A stretch of DNA of 64,000 nt from positions 358,184 to 422,183 of the forward strand of contig JAJPGW010000010.1 of assembly GCA_021325575.1 (NCBI GenBank), read 5' to 3'. A program made the translations under genes and the position numbers. The stretch comes from Gammaproteobacteria bacterium (lineage in GTDB: Bacteria > Pseudomonadota > Gammaproteobacteria > DSM-16500). Below the pieces are notes generated by a model, which saw nothing but the letters and a program-made list of their open reading frames with translations, made no database searches and had not been told where the DNA came from. Shown piece after piece: positions 17,191 to 24,751 of this stretch. How positions within the stretch are numbered: position 1 is the first letter of the stretch; every line of letters begins with the position of its first letter.

Positions 17191-18560
17191 AAAAGTATCC
17201 GCTCGCACTACATATTTTTAGAAGAGATTTACGTCTCTACGATAATACCGCTCTTATTGAAGCGCTTAAATCATCTAAGGCAGTCATCCCCTGTTTTATT
17301 TTCGACAAGAGACAAATAGAAAAGAATGAATATAGAAGCGACAATTGTATTCAATTTATGGCGCATTCATTGCATGAACTAGATGCTGAGTTGCAGAAAA
17401 AAAACAGCAAGCTATATTTTTTCTACGGAATTGCGGAAGATATTATTGCCAAACTACTGGTCAAACTGAATGTAAAAGCCGTTTTTACAAATCGAGATTA
17501 CACTCCGTTTAGCCGGGAACGTGATCTAAAAATTGAAAAGATATGTCATGAGTTAAATGTCGATTTCTATTCCTATGCGGATGCGCTACTGCATGAGCCG
17601 GAAGAGATCATGAAATTAAACCAACAGCCCTATACCATCTTTACTCCCTTCTTTAAAAAAAGTATACAAACACCAGTGTCGTTACCAAAAAGTAATCTCT
17701 ATAGTAATTATTATAAAAAATCCATTGTACTTGAAGACAAAATGACACTGAAAAAATTATTAAAAATAAACAATCCAACTATTATTTTAAAAGGGGGTAG
17801 AAAGGAGGCTTTATCACTATTAAAAAAATTATCGCATCTACAGGATTATGAAGTAATAAGAAATTTTCCGGCTGTTCCAGGGACTACTCATCTGTCCGCT
17901 CACAATAAATTTGGTACGATTTCCATTCGTGAATTTTATGCTGAAATTATGAGAATTTTTGGCCAAGAACATGTCCTCATCAAGGAATTATACTGGCGTG
18001 ATTTTTTTACTCACATTGCCTTTCATTATCCCCGTGTTTTTTGTGGATCCTTCTATGAAAAATATGATGCGATTCGTTGGAGTGAAAATCACAAACAGTT
18101 TGATGCTTGGTGCAAAGGGCAAACAGGATTTCCAATAGTAGATGCGGGTATGCGAGAACTGAATACAACGGGATATATGCATAATCGCGTGCGTATGATT
18201 GTGGCTTCTTTTTTAACGAAAGATTTGCATATCGATTGGCGCTGGGGTGAAAAGTATTTCGCACAAAAATTAATAGACTATGATCCTGCAGTCAATAATG
18301 GTAATTGGCAATGGTCGGCTTCTACCGGATGCGACGCACAGCCCTATTTCCGCATTTTCAATCCTTGGATACAGCAAAGCAAATTTGATGCCGATTGTAT
18401 TTATATCAAAAAATGGATCCCTGAATTAGCAGCGATGACACCAAAAATGATCCATAAGCTTAGCACAACGAAAATTAGATTAATTGATTATCCAGAACCC
18501 ATCATTAATCATTCGATCGAGAGTCGCAAAGCGAAAAATTTTTATAAGAATGTTAAATAA
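17187..18560 (+). CDS. phrB: Deoxyribodipyrimidine photolyase (cryptochrome/photolyase family)
   Basis: The 457-residue protein has the N-terminal antenna-binding Rossmann domain (FRRDLRLYDNTAL, IPCFIFD) and the C-terminal FAD domain: ELYWRDFFTHIAFHYP, GQTGFPIVDAGMREL, MHNRVRMIVASFLTKDL, WRWGEKYFAQKLIDYDPAVNNGNWQW and STGCDAQPYFRIFNP. These match class I CPD photolyases, which use blue/near-UV light to split cyclobutane pyrimidine dimers. The conserved Trp and Asn residues of the flavin pocket appear intact, so repair activity is likely; a light-sensing role is possible but not shown. It is coupled to kaiB by an ATGA overlap, a striking partner for a clock-type pair. It converges on dnaG. Confidence 0.95.
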   Translation: MKKYPLALHIFRRDLRLYDNTALIEALKSSKAVIPCFIFDKRQIEKNEYRSDNCIQFMAHSLHELDAELQKKNSKLYFFYGIAEDIIAKLLVKLNVKAVFTNRDYTPFSRERDLKIEKICHELNVDFYSYADALLHEPEEIMKLNQQPYTIFTPFFKKSIQTPVSLPKSNLYSNYYKKSIVLEDKMTLKKLLKINNPTIILKGGRKEALSLLKKLSHLQDYEVIRNFPAVPGTTHLSAHNKFGTISIREFYAEIMRIFGQEHVLIKELYWRDFFTHIAFHYPRVFCGSFYEKYDAIRWSENHKQFDAWCKGQTGFPIVDAGMRELNTTGYMHNRVRMIVASFLTKDLHIDWRWGEKYFAQKLIDYDPAVNNGNWQWSASTGCDAQPYFRIFNPWIQQSKFDADCIYIKKWIPELAAMTPKMIHKLSTTKIRLIDYPEPIINHSIESRKAKNFYKNVK

Positions 18561-18623
18561 TCAAAAATGCGGCTATTAACCTTGCCAACGAGCAGGGTCG
18601 AGCTACGCAACTTAAAAAATAAA

Positions 18624-20339
18624 TCATGACTCAAATAATTGGATTTTGAGTAATTTTTGCAGATTGAGTTTTTCTTCTTCGGATAACCCAGACTGACTTG
18701 CTTTTATTAACATGTGTTCTATGGTTTGTTTGCGGCCGATTTCGGTTAAGCGCTCGATGCTGCCCAAAAATTCTTGTTCTATTCCTTTTTCTGGGACCAT
18801 GTGATCCAGTTGCGCCAGTTTCGCAATTAATTTTTCTTCGGGTTTATCACGCCAAAATTCACGCAGTGTGGCTGTGTTCAAACCGGGGTTTTGATGGATA
18901 ATATCGATTAATTGCAAAAATAAATCATAGCCTTTCAGATCTAATTTGGGTAACGGTTCTTTGAGATAGGATGCCAGTTCCGGTTGTTGCACCAGAAGTG
19001 AAATCGCGAGTCTTAGTGCAGAAGGGGATTTTGCTTTTTGTGTCACGCTGGGTGTCGCGGCTGGTTTTTTGGGTTGCAGTAATTGTTCGACTGTCGTCCG
19101 TGATTTTTTTGCTAATTCTTCAAACATCATTTGTTTGAAAATACCATCCGGTAGGTGATTGAGTTCATCGGTTGCCAGTTTCACAAAACGCGCGCGGCCA
19201 TCGGTTGTGTTGATGTCGGTTTGCGACATGATATTTTGAAAAAAGAAATCAGCGATCGAAGAGGCATCTTGCAAGCGTTTTTCAAATGCGTCTTTGCCTT
19301 CTTTTCGGACCAGCGAATCCGGATCTTCGCCATCGGGCAAAAACATAAAACGAATTTGCACGCCGTCTTTCATCACGGGGAAGGTGACTTGCAGAGCGCG
19401 AGCTGCTGCGGTTCGACCGGCGTTATCACCATCAAAGCAAAAAATAATATCATTGGTGTAACGAAAAAGCCTTTGTAGATGATTCGGTGTTGTCGCGGTT
19501 CCCAAGGTTGCTACTGCATATTGAATCCCTTGCTGAAAAAGCGCAATGACATCCATGTAGCCTTCGACGATTAATACTTGTTTCAGTTGGCGATTGGCTT
19601 TCAGCGCCTGATGCAAACCATACAATTCATGGCCTTTCTGAAAAATCGGTGTTTCTGGTGAATTTAAATATTTGGGTTCGCCCTGATCAATCACGCGTCC
19701 GCCAAAACCGATGACACGACCGCGTTTATCATGAATAGGAAACATGATCCGATCACGAAAACGATCATAAAAACCACCGTCATCTTTTTTGATGAGCATG
19801 CCGGCATCGTGAAGTTGAAATTTTTGTTTTTCGAAATTTTTTAACACGTGGTCCCAGCCCGCCGGTGCAAATCCAATATTAAAATCTTTTGCTATTTGAC
19901 CGGAGAGTCCGCGTTTTTTTAAATAATCGATGGCGCGTGGATAATTGCGCAACTCTTTTTGATAAAATTGACTGACCGATTCCAATAAATCATATAAAGA
20001 AGATTGAGCGGCCGCTTGCTTTTCAGGCATGCGCGTTTCGCGTGGGATTTCCATGCCCAATTGTTTTGCCAGTGTTTCAACGGTTTCAGGAAATTCCAGA
20101 CGATCATAATTCATTAAAAAATCAATGGCATTGCCATGCGCGCCACAACCAAAACAATGATAAAACTGTTTGTTATGACTGACAGAAAAAGAAGCACTCT
20201 TTTCAGTGTGAAAAGGACAGCAGGCAAAATAATTGTTGCCAGATTTTTTTTTGAGGGGAACGCGATTATCAATCAGTTCGACAATGTCGACCCGATTTAA
20301 TAACTCTTGGATAAACTCGCGTGGGATGAATTTTGTCAT
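18624..20339 (-). CDS. dnaG: DNA primase DnaG
   Basis: Synthesises RNA primers at the replication fork. The 571-residue protein has the CHC2 zinc ribbon (Cys41, His44, Cys62, Cys65), the catalytic core with QVLIVEGYMDVIALFQ and the Toprim acidic motif FCFDGDNAGRTAA, and a C-terminal helicase-binding domain ending near residue 571. In relatives it follows rpsU/yqeY and precedes rpoD. Here hicBA lies immediately upstream and the kinase/Kai/photolyase island immediately downstream on the other strand, so the operon has been split on both sides of dnaG. The start at 20339 gives the conserved IPREFIQELL opening. Confidence 0.98.
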   Translation of the reverse strand: MTKFIPREFIQELLNRVDIVELIDNRVPLKKKSGNNYFACCPFHTEKSASFSVSHNKQFYHCFGCGAHGNAIDFLMNYDRLEFPETVETLAKQLGMEIPRETRMPEKQAAAQSSLYDLLESVSQFYQKELRNYPRAIDYLKKRGLSGQIAKDFNIGFAPAGWDHVLKNFEKQKFQLHDAGMLIKKDDGGFYDRFRDRIMFPIHDKRGRVIGFGGRVIDQGEPKYLNSPETPIFQKGHELYGLHQALKANRQLKQVLIVEGYMDVIALFQQGIQYAVATLGTATTPNHLQRLFRYTNDIIFCFDGDNAGRTAAARALQVTFPVMKDGVQIRFMFLPDGEDPDSLVRKEGKDAFEKRLQDASSIADFFFQNIMSQTDINTTDGRARFVKLATDELNHLPDGIFKQMMFEELAKKSRTTVEQLLQPKKPAATPSVTQKAKSPSALRLAISLLVQQPELASYLKEPLPKLDLKGYDLFLQLIDIIHQNPGLNTATLREFWRDKPEEKLIAKLAQLDHMVPEKGIEQEFLGSIERLTEIGRKQTIEHMLIKASQSGLSEEEKLNLQKLLKIQLFES

Positions 20340-20378
20340 AGTGCTATTTTGCCTGGAAATAGGCGGTGGGGAAAGATC

Positions 20379-20771
20379 TTAAGCCGCATAAGACTTTAAT
20401 AAAATTTCTTCAATAAGAGAAGATCGACTTTTGTTCTGCATTCTTGCTTCGCGGTCTAATAGGTGTAATAAAGATTGATGCATGGTGATGTTAATTCGAA
20501 CGGCCTTTCCGATAGGTTCAGCCACGGAAATGACAATAGCTATGCAGTGCTTATAATCCGGATTTTTTAAAATAGTTTCTAAAGAGGAGGGTCTTGGCAA
20601 TTTTGCTTTGTTGGATAGGCGGTCTAACAAGCCTTCAACTAAGAATTTTTTCGCATATTTTTTTGCTTCATCCAATGTTTTGCCGCAGGCAGTAATTCCT
20701 GGAATATCCGGGAAAAAGATATAATATTCATCTTGATGATACTCAATTAAACCGATGTAATCTAAAATCAT
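20379..20771 (-). CDS. hicB: HicB-family antitoxin
   Basis: Residues about 1-70 form the HicB partial RNase H-like fold (YYIFFPDIPGITACGKTLDEAKKYAKKFL) that blocks the HicA active site. Residues about 95-130 form a ribbon-helix-helix DNA-binding end (VRINITMHQSLLHLLDREA ... SRSSLIEEIL) for autoregulation. It starts two bases after the hicA stop, as usual in hicAB loci. The pair lies between yqeY and dnaG on the same strand, so it may be transcribed within the remnant ribosomal-protein/primase operon or from its own promoter. Confidence 0.9.
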   Translation of the reverse strand: MILDYIGLIEYHQDEYYIFFPDIPGITACGKTLDEAKKYAKKFLVEGLLDRLSNKAKLPRPSSLETILKNPDYKHCIAIVISVAEPIGKAVRINITMHQSLLHLLDREARMQNKSRSSLIEEILLKSYAA

Positions 20772-20773
20772 AA

Positions 20774-20968
20774 TTATCTCCAGCCGGCTTGCTTATAGAT
20801 ACTCAGTATTGTTCCTAGGGGTAAATCTTTTTTGGGATGAGGAACAATGACTCTTCCGATTTTAACTGGATGTTTAAATTTATGATGGCTTCCCGTGATA
20901 TTCATCAGTTCCCATCCATCATTTTTAAGGTTTTTTATAATATCTGAGCTGTTTCTGTATAATAACAT
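20774..20968 (-). CDS. hicA: HicA-family mRNA interferase toxin
   Basis: A 64-residue double-stranded-RNA-binding-fold toxin. The block DIIKNLKNDGWELMNITGSHHKF, with the catalytic His in GSHH, and the end VPHPKKDLPLGTILSIYKQAG are diagnostic for HicA, which cleaves mRNA and inhibits translation. The ATG at 20968 is preferred over the upstream GTG (20977) because AAAGGTG lies at a suitable distance. Full-length and with an intact active site, so probably functional together with the downstream hicB. Confidence 0.9.
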   Translation of the reverse strand: MLLYRNSSDIIKNLKNDGWELMNITGSHHKFKHPVKIGRVIVPHPKKDLPLGTILSIYKQAGWR

Positions 20969-21069
20969 TATACACACCTTTATACTTAATGTCTAAGGAT
21001 TAAAAAAAGGCAATAAAATCGATTTCTTAGGGGGGGGAATTGAATTTGATCGAGATTTGTAGAGGTTTT

Positions 21070-21519
21070 TTAGCCTAAGCGTTCTTTGACTTTGGCGCTG
21101 ACCGCACCGATATCTGCACGGCCCTGGAGTTTTGGCTTCAGAATGGCCATCACTTTGCCCATTTCTTTGGCGGAAGTAGCGCCGGATTCTTTGATGGCGG
21201 CGTCTAAAAGTGCGGTGATTTCGGCTTCGCTTAATTGTGCTGGCAAATATTCCTGGATCACGGCGACTTCGGCTTGTTCTTTTTCGACGAGATCGGGGCG
21301 ATTACCTGCTTGATATTGCGCAATCGATTCGCGGCGCTGTTTAATCATTTTGTCTAAAACAGCCAGGACTTGTTCATCACTGAGATCAATGCGTTCATCG
21401 ACTTCGCGCTGTTTTAAGGCAGCCAAAATGAGTCGGATGGTGGCCAGGCGGTCTTTAGCTTGGTTCCGCATGGCGGTTTTCATATCTTCCTGAATTTTCG
21501 CTTTGAGCTGTGATGCCAT
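21070..21519 (-). CDS. yqeY: GatB/YqeY domain protein
   Basis: The 149-residue length is typical of stand-alone YqeY, which resembles the tRNA-binding tail domain of the amidotransferase subunit GatB. Conserved parts seen are the opening LKAKIQEDMKTAMR, the helical core LAALKQREVDER, KQRRESIAQYQAGNR, and the C-terminal QEYLPAQLSEAEI and GKVMAILKPKLQGRADI. A role in tRNA-dependent amidation is suspected for the family but not proven. It sits between rpsU and the hicAB pair, its usual place upstream of dnaG. A GGATCC-containing RBS precedes the ATG. Confidence 0.95.
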   Translation of the reverse strand: MASQLKAKIQEDMKTAMRNQAKDRLATIRLILAALKQREVDERIDLSDEQVLAVLDKMIKQRRESIAQYQAGNRPDLVEKEQAEVAVIQEYLPAQLSEAEITALLDAAIKESGATSAKEMGKVMAILKPKLQGRADIGAVSAKVKERLG

Positions 21520-21541
21520 ATTGGATCCTTTTCAAAAGATT

Positions 21542-21588
21542 CCCGATTCAATCATTCGGGGATGAAATTCGCCATTGGCGAATTTCAT
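21542..21588 (-). terminator. Two stem-loops at the rpsU stop codon (attenuator or processing site)
   Basis: A perfect 12-bp stem (21562-21573 with 21577-21588, loop ATT) includes the rpsU stop codon. A smaller CCCGA/TCGGG stem (21542-21560) follows in the transcript. In the related E. coli operon a terminator and an RNase E site between rpsU and dnaG lower downstream expression. A similar role is inferred here; the T-run after the second stem is short. Confidence 0.55.
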
Positions 21589-21806
21589 TTGCGACGGTCT
21601 TTTTCTAATGCAACCTGTTCACGCATCTGTTTTTTCTGAAAGCGTTTTACAGCGGAGGCTTTTTTACGTTTACGCTTCCAGGTGGGTTTTTCGTAGTATT
21701 CATGGCGGCGTAAATCAGATAAAATACTGGCTTTTTCGCATAAGCGTTTAAAGCGGCGTAAACTGACTTCGAAATTTTCATTATCTTTTACACGTATACT
21801 TGGCAT
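21585..21806 (-). CDS. rpsU: 30S ribosomal protein bS21
   Basis: A small basic protein of the 30S subunit platform, involved in initiation. The start at 21806 gives the conserved [21 protein letters not shown] opening; an upstream in-frame codon would add a non-conserved 24-residue extension. The rest ([28 protein letters not shown]) matches bS21 of about 71-73 residues. It heads the minus-strand run rpsU-yqeY-hicAB-dnaG and diverges from tsaD. A stem-loop overlaps its stop codon. Confidence 0.97.
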   Translation of the reverse strand: MPSIRVKDNENFEVSLRRFKRLCEKASILSDLRRHEYYEKPTWKRKRKKASAVKRFQKKQMREQVALEKDRRK

Positions 21807-21895
21807 ATTGGACACTTTACTCCATGGTAATTTTTGTAAAGAATGGCAGATTCTAAAGGCTAACTCAAAGAAAAGCAAAGGGGTTTTTTAATTAA

Positions 21896-22906
21896 ATGCG
21901 TATTTTAGGCATAGAAACATCGTGTGATGAAACCGGGATCGCCGTTTATGACAGCGAATTAGGCCTTTTGTCGCATACCCTTTTTAGCCAGGTCGGCATT
22001 CATGCGGAATTTGGCGGGGTGGTGCCAGAGCTTGCCTCGCGTGACCATGTGAGGAAAACGATTCCCCTGATCAAGGCGGCATTGCTAGAGGCCAATTGCA
22101 GCGCTGCGGATATTCATGGTGTGGCTTATACGGCAGGGCCTGGGTTAATTGGTGCTTTATTGGTTGGCGCTATGGTAGGGCAGAGTATTGGTTTTGCTTG
22201 GAACGTGCCGGCAATCCCGGTGCATCACATGGAAGGTCATTTATTGGCGCCGATGTTAGAAAAAGGCGCGCCTGCTTTTCCTTTTCTAGCGTTACTCGTA
22301 TCCGGCGGTCACACGCAATTAATCAAAGTAGAAAAAATCGGTTCCTATGAAATTTTAGGAGAATCATTAGATGATGCAGTGGGTGAAGCATTCGATAAAA
22401 CGGCCAAATTATTAGGGCTCGGTTACCCAGGTGGCGCCGCATTAGCCGCTCTCGCTGAAAAAGGCCGATCTGATCGTTTTTATTTTCCTCGCCCCATGAT
22501 CGATCGGCCCGGTTTGGATTTTAGTTTTAGTGGTATAAAAACATTTGCGGTGAATGCCGTTGCGCGCGCAGGAAATGATGAAGCAACACGTGCGGATATC
22601 GCGAGAGCTTTTCAAGATGCTGTCGTTGAAACATTAACAATAAAATGTCGCCGCGCGTTGGAATTGACCGGCTTAAAACGCTTAGTCGTAGCAGGTGGCG
22701 TGGGTGCCAATTTAGCATTACGTGAAAATTTAAAAATCATGACTGCAAAAAATAACGCAGAAGTATATTTTCCTCGCCATGAATTTTGCACGGATAATGG
22801 CGCGATGATTGCGTATGCGGGCTGTCAGCGGTTATTGGCCGGGCACAAAAATAATTTAAGTGTTAAGGTGCATCCGCGCTGGGAAATGCAGGCGATTGAA
22901 GCTTAA
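21896..22906 (+). CDS. tsaD: tRNA N6-adenosine threonylcarbamoyltransferase TsaD
   Basis: Catalyses transfer of threonylcarbamoyl to A37 of ANN-decoding tRNAs, together with TsaB and TsaE. The 336-residue ASKHA-fold protein shows [12 protein letters not shown] at the start, the metal-binding HHMEGHL (near 110-116), [27 protein letters not shown] and the second metal ligand region [13 protein letters not shown]. All key residues appear intact. It is divergent from rpsU, the common arrangement in gammaproteobacteria, and converges on plsY with a one-base gap. tsaE lies at 31852-32322 in this window; tsaB was not seen. Confidence 0.97.
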   Translation: MRILGIETSCDETGIAVYDSELGLLSHTLFSQVGIHAEFGGVVPELASRDHVRKTIPLIKAALLEANCSAADIHGVAYTAGPGLIGALLVGAMVGQSIGFAWNVPAIPVHHMEGHLLAPMLEKGAPAFPFLALLVSGGHTQLIKVEKIGSYEILGESLDDAVGEAFDKTAKLLGLGYPGGAALAALAEKGRSDRFYFPRPMIDRPGLDFSFSGIKTFAVNAVARAGNDEATRADIARAFQDAVVETLTIKCRRALELTGLKRLVVAGGVGANLALRENLKIMTAKNNAEVYFPRHEFCTDNGAMIAYAGCQRLLAGHKNNLSVKVHPRWEMQAIEA

Positions 22907-22907
22907 T

Positions 22908-23507
22908 TTATTTTTTCCCGAATTTGATTTTATCTTCTTTTCCAGTAAATAATTTCTGAATATTGTTGCGATGGCGATAAATTAACAAAAACGTAATACC
23001 GACCGCCATTACCGTATAGTAAAAATTCGTAATATAAAACGCATAAACAGGCGCAAGCACTGCGGTTACCAAAGCAGCTAATGAGGAGTAGCGAAAAATG
23101 ACGGCGATCAGTAACCAGGTTACCAAGAGAGCAAGACCCAGCGGCCAATTCAGTGCGACCAAGCAGCCGAAAGCGGTGGCAACGCCTTTACCACCCTGAA
23201 AACCAAAAAAGATCGGATATAAATGACCTAAAAATACCGCGAAAGTGATAACGGAAAGTTCAAAGGTATCAAATCCGTACCATTTAGCCAGTAATACCGG
23301 AATCACGCCTTTTAGTACGTCACCGAATAAAGTGATGATGGCTGCTTTTTTCCCGCCAATTCTTAAAACATTGGTGGCGCCTGGATTGCGGGATCCTTCG
23401 GTCCTTGGATCGGGCAGCCGCATGATTTTACAGACGACAATGGCGCTCGAAATGGAACCAAAGAGATAACCAATGATTACAGCAATAATAACATCAAAAT
23501 GCAGCAT
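22908..23507 (-). CDS. plsY: Glycerol-3-phosphate acyltransferase PlsY
   Basis: Integral membrane enzyme that acylates glycerol-3-phosphate using acyl-phosphate, the first step of phospholipid synthesis. The 199-residue protein has about five membrane helices and the family motifs GSISSAIVVCK, EGSRNPGATNVLR, GDVLKG and the glycine-rich GFQGGKGVATAFG. Stand-alone minus-strand gene between convergent tsaD and divergent orn, as in many relatives. Confidence 0.96.
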   Translation of the reverse strand: MLHFDVIIAVIIGYLFGSISSAIVVCKIMRLPDPRTEGSRNPGATNVLRIGGKKAAIITLFGDVLKGVIPVLLAKWYGFDTFELSVITFAVFLGHLYPIFFGFQGGKGVATAFGCLVALNWPLGLALLVTWLLIAVIFRYSSLAALVTAVLAPVYAFYITNFYYTVMAVGITFLLIYRHRNNIQKLFTGKEDKIKFGKK

Positions 23508-23575
23508 TCTAGTGACTCATTCTGTTAGACTATAATTTATTAAGCATAACGGAATTTATTGAAGAGGCAATCGCT

Positions 23576-24127
23576 ATGGTGGGTTCTCAGGAAAATTTAA
23601 TTTGGATTGATCTTGAAATGACAGGATTAAATCCTGAAAAAGATCGCATCATTGAAATAGCCACCGTTGTGACTGATTCTGAGTTAAATGTAATTGCCGA
23701 AGGACCCGTATATGCTATCCACCAATCGGACGAATTATTAAACAGCATGGATTCTTGGAATACCAAACAACACAATGTTTCAGGGCTAGTGCCGCGCGTC
23801 AAAGCAAGCACGATAACCGAAGCGAAGGCGGAAGCCGATACACTGGAATTTTTAAAAAAATACACGACGCCTGGAAAATCTCCAATGTGCGGCAATAGTG
23901 TGTATCAAGATCGCCGCTTTCTTTACAAATATATGCCGGAACTCGAAAAATATTTTCATTATCGATTGATTGATGTCAGCACCTTAAAAGAATTAGCCTT
24001 GCGCTGGGCGCCAACCGTCAATGCTAATTTGATCAAAGAATCAAAACATCTGGCCCTCGATGATATTCGCGATTCGATTGCCGAACTCAAATATTATCGT
24101 GAAGAATTATTTAAGGATAATGATTGA
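23576..24127 (+). CDS. orn: Oligoribonuclease
   Basis: A 3'-5' DEDDh exonuclease that degrades 2-5-nt RNAs and linear pGpG, so it completes RNA turnover and cyclic-di-GMP breakdown. The 183-residue protein has Exo[21 protein letters not shown], ExoII with [13 protein letters not shown] and ExoIII with [10 protein letters not shown], plus the catalytic His in [17 protein letters not shown] precedes the ATG. It links functionally to the EAL phosphodiesterase at 27762-29954. It converges on an unknown NLS-bearing gene with a 9-base gap. Confidence 0.96.
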   Translation: MVGSQENLIWIDLEMTGLNPEKDRIIEIATVVTDSELNVIAEGPVYAIHQSDELLNSMDSWNTKQHNVSGLVPRVKASTITEAKAEADTLEFLKKYTTPGKSPMCGNSVYQDRRFLYKYMPELEKYFHYRLIDVSTLKELALRWAPTVNANLIKESKHLALDDIRDSIAELKYYREELFKDND

Positions 24128-24136
24128 GACCGCATC

Positions 24137-24715
24137 TCATCCAAACTGATGTCGTTTAGAATCAGTCGCCGATGCTGATGTCATATCGCCTAGACCAATG
24201 CCATTATCTGCGCTAAACATTTCATTATGCAGCCGTCTTCGATTTCGTGGTGTATTTCTGCCCAGCTTGCGTTTTTTTGGGGCGTGACTCTCTAGTTTTT
24301 TTTCTAATTCTTTTGCTGGTGGTATTCTTATTTTGTCGCACCATTCACGCCAGGTGATAAATGGATCGCGATTTTTGCAATTCTCAAATTGTTCTAATTC
24401 CCATTTAACATGATTAAAAGACAAATCATGACCAGTCCAGTTTTTAAAAGCTTTGCAAATCTCTTTTTCTTCGACGCAGTCTAGTTCATCAGGATATAAA
24501 CCAAAAGGTTCATAGATTCTATCGCGCTCTCTGGCGCTTTCAAATAGTAATCCCACGGTAAGAACAAATAAAACTAACCCGGGAAGACATAACATAGCAG
24601 CGTAGGTGTCGGCAGCATTATATTCTGTTTTAGCTTGTTGAGATTGTTTACCTTCTGCAAATGTGCAAAACATGGCTGCGGTAGTGCTTGCAAATTTTAA
24701 TGCTTTACTAAACAT
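24137..24715 (-). CDS. Unknown membrane protein with NLS-like basic stretch (effector candidate)
   Basis: No family recognised. The 192-residue protein has one predicted membrane segment (about 38-58: AAMLCLPGLVLFVLTVGLLF). The remainder is soluble and charged (Glu/Lys/Trp-rich), and PKKRKLGRNTPRNRRR (146-161) reads as an SV40-like or bipartite nuclear-localisation signal. The tail is small and polar (SASATDSKRHQFG), as in many Dot/Icm substrates. A good RBS (AGGAGA) precedes the ATG. It lies 36 bases after the F-box-like gene on the same strand. Host-directed function is an inference from these features; a ribosome- or RNA-binding role could equally explain the basic stretch. Confidence 0.5.
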   Translation of the reverse strand: MFSKALKFASTTAAMFCTFAEGKQSQQAKTEYNAADTYAAMLCLPGLVLFVLTVGLLFESARERDRIYEPFGLYPDELDCVEEKEICKAFKNWTGHDLSFNHVKWELEQFENCKNRDPFITWREWCDKIRIPPAKELEKKLESHAPKKRKLGRNTPRNRRRLHNEMFSADNGIGLGDMTSASATDSKRHQFG

Positions 24716-24751
24716 GATTTTCTCCTGATTTTGGGGTGGTTATATTTATTC

